Of a stretch of 21,462 nt of DNA, positions 21,368 to 21,462 are shown one piece after another; position 1 is the first letter of the stretch, and every line of letters begins with the position of its first letter. Source of the DNA: Cloacibacterium caeni_C. GTDB taxonomy: Bacteria > Bacteroidota > Bacteroidia > Flavobacteriales > Weeksellaceae. The stretch is from the NCBI GenBank assembly GCA_002422665.1, contig DITA01000015.1:1-21462 (forward strand). The letters run 5' to 3'. A program made the translations under genes and the position numbers. The notes beneath the pieces were generated by a model. It saw only the letters and a list, made by a program, of their open reading frames with translations. It had not been told where the DNA came from and did not search any database.

Positions 21368-21462
21368 TTAAAGGTCAATTTGTTCAGAAGTCCATTTTAC
21401 GGCTGTATCGTAATCTTTTTTATCAAATCCTTTGAACTCGCCAATCATAATTTTGCTAAAAA
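21368..21462 (-). CDS. C-terminal fragment of an unidentified gene (runs off the window)
   Basis: A minus-strand frame enters at the window edge and ends with TAA at 21370-21368. It gives 30 residues ending KKDYDTAVKWTSEQIDL. It is too short for family assignment. The position 24 bases before the 185-aa gene suggests an operon. Confidence 0.5.
   Translation of the reverse strand, partial: FSKIMIGEFKGFDKKDYDTAVKWTSEQIDL

Overview
The window looks like a chromosomal contig from a low-GC Bacteroidota bacterium, most likely a flavobacterium and perhaps family Weeksellaceae. The grounds are Bacteroidota-type promoter boxes (TAnnTTTG), very few Shine-Dalgarno sequences, a tRNA without an encoded CCA end, and family members typical of that group (BlaI/M56 pair, CotH lipoprotein, ligase-associated repair genes). 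The genus is inference.

Left flank (1-2433, genes on the minus strand): the start of a BlaR1-like M56 sensor protease, its BlaI/MecI-type repressor with two matching palindromic operator candidates in the promoter region, and a CotH-family lipoprotein. A strong minus-strand terminator lies at 2395-2430.

Integrated element (about 2434-12069, about 9.6 kb, visibly more A+T-rich): it sits in the 3' end of an initiator tRNA(fMet) gene. A 16-bp direct repeat (TTAGTAGCGAGAACAG) marks attL (2434-2449) and attR (12054-12069). The element encodes a tyrosine integrase, an unknown 262-aa protein, an excisionase-like HTH protein, a D5/SF3-type replication helicase, a 54-aa protein, unknown 179-aa and 236-aa proteins, and a structured RNA before the last gene. 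Its main cargo is a minus-strand operon of two reverse transcriptases joined stop-to-start (TAAATG), followed by a roughly 140-nt structured RNA gene. The RNA is closed by a 17-bp stem, ends in a T-run, and has an unpaired ACCACACACGATAA segment. Two different RTs plus an ncRNA with an ACACAC segment match what I recall of the antiphage system DRT3 (Drt3a/UG3, Drt3b/UG8). This is the most interesting part of the window. No relaxase, capsid or terminase genes are visible, so the element resembles a small satellite-like or non-self-transmissible integrative element carrying a defence module.

Right flank (12058-21462): tRNA-fMet, a Sua5/YciO/YrdC protein, YaaA, and a ferritin-like DUF892 (YciF-type) protein. 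Next come four co-directional genes of the ligase-associated DNA repair set: metallo-beta-lactamase-fold exonuclease, ATP-dependent DNA ligase, Lhr-type helicase and PdeM. The ligase is interrupted by a 144-N assembly gap that removes its catalytic lysine region. Three minus-strand genes end the window: an FMN-binding split-barrel stress protein, an unknown 185-aa protein, and the C-terminal end of an unidentified gene.
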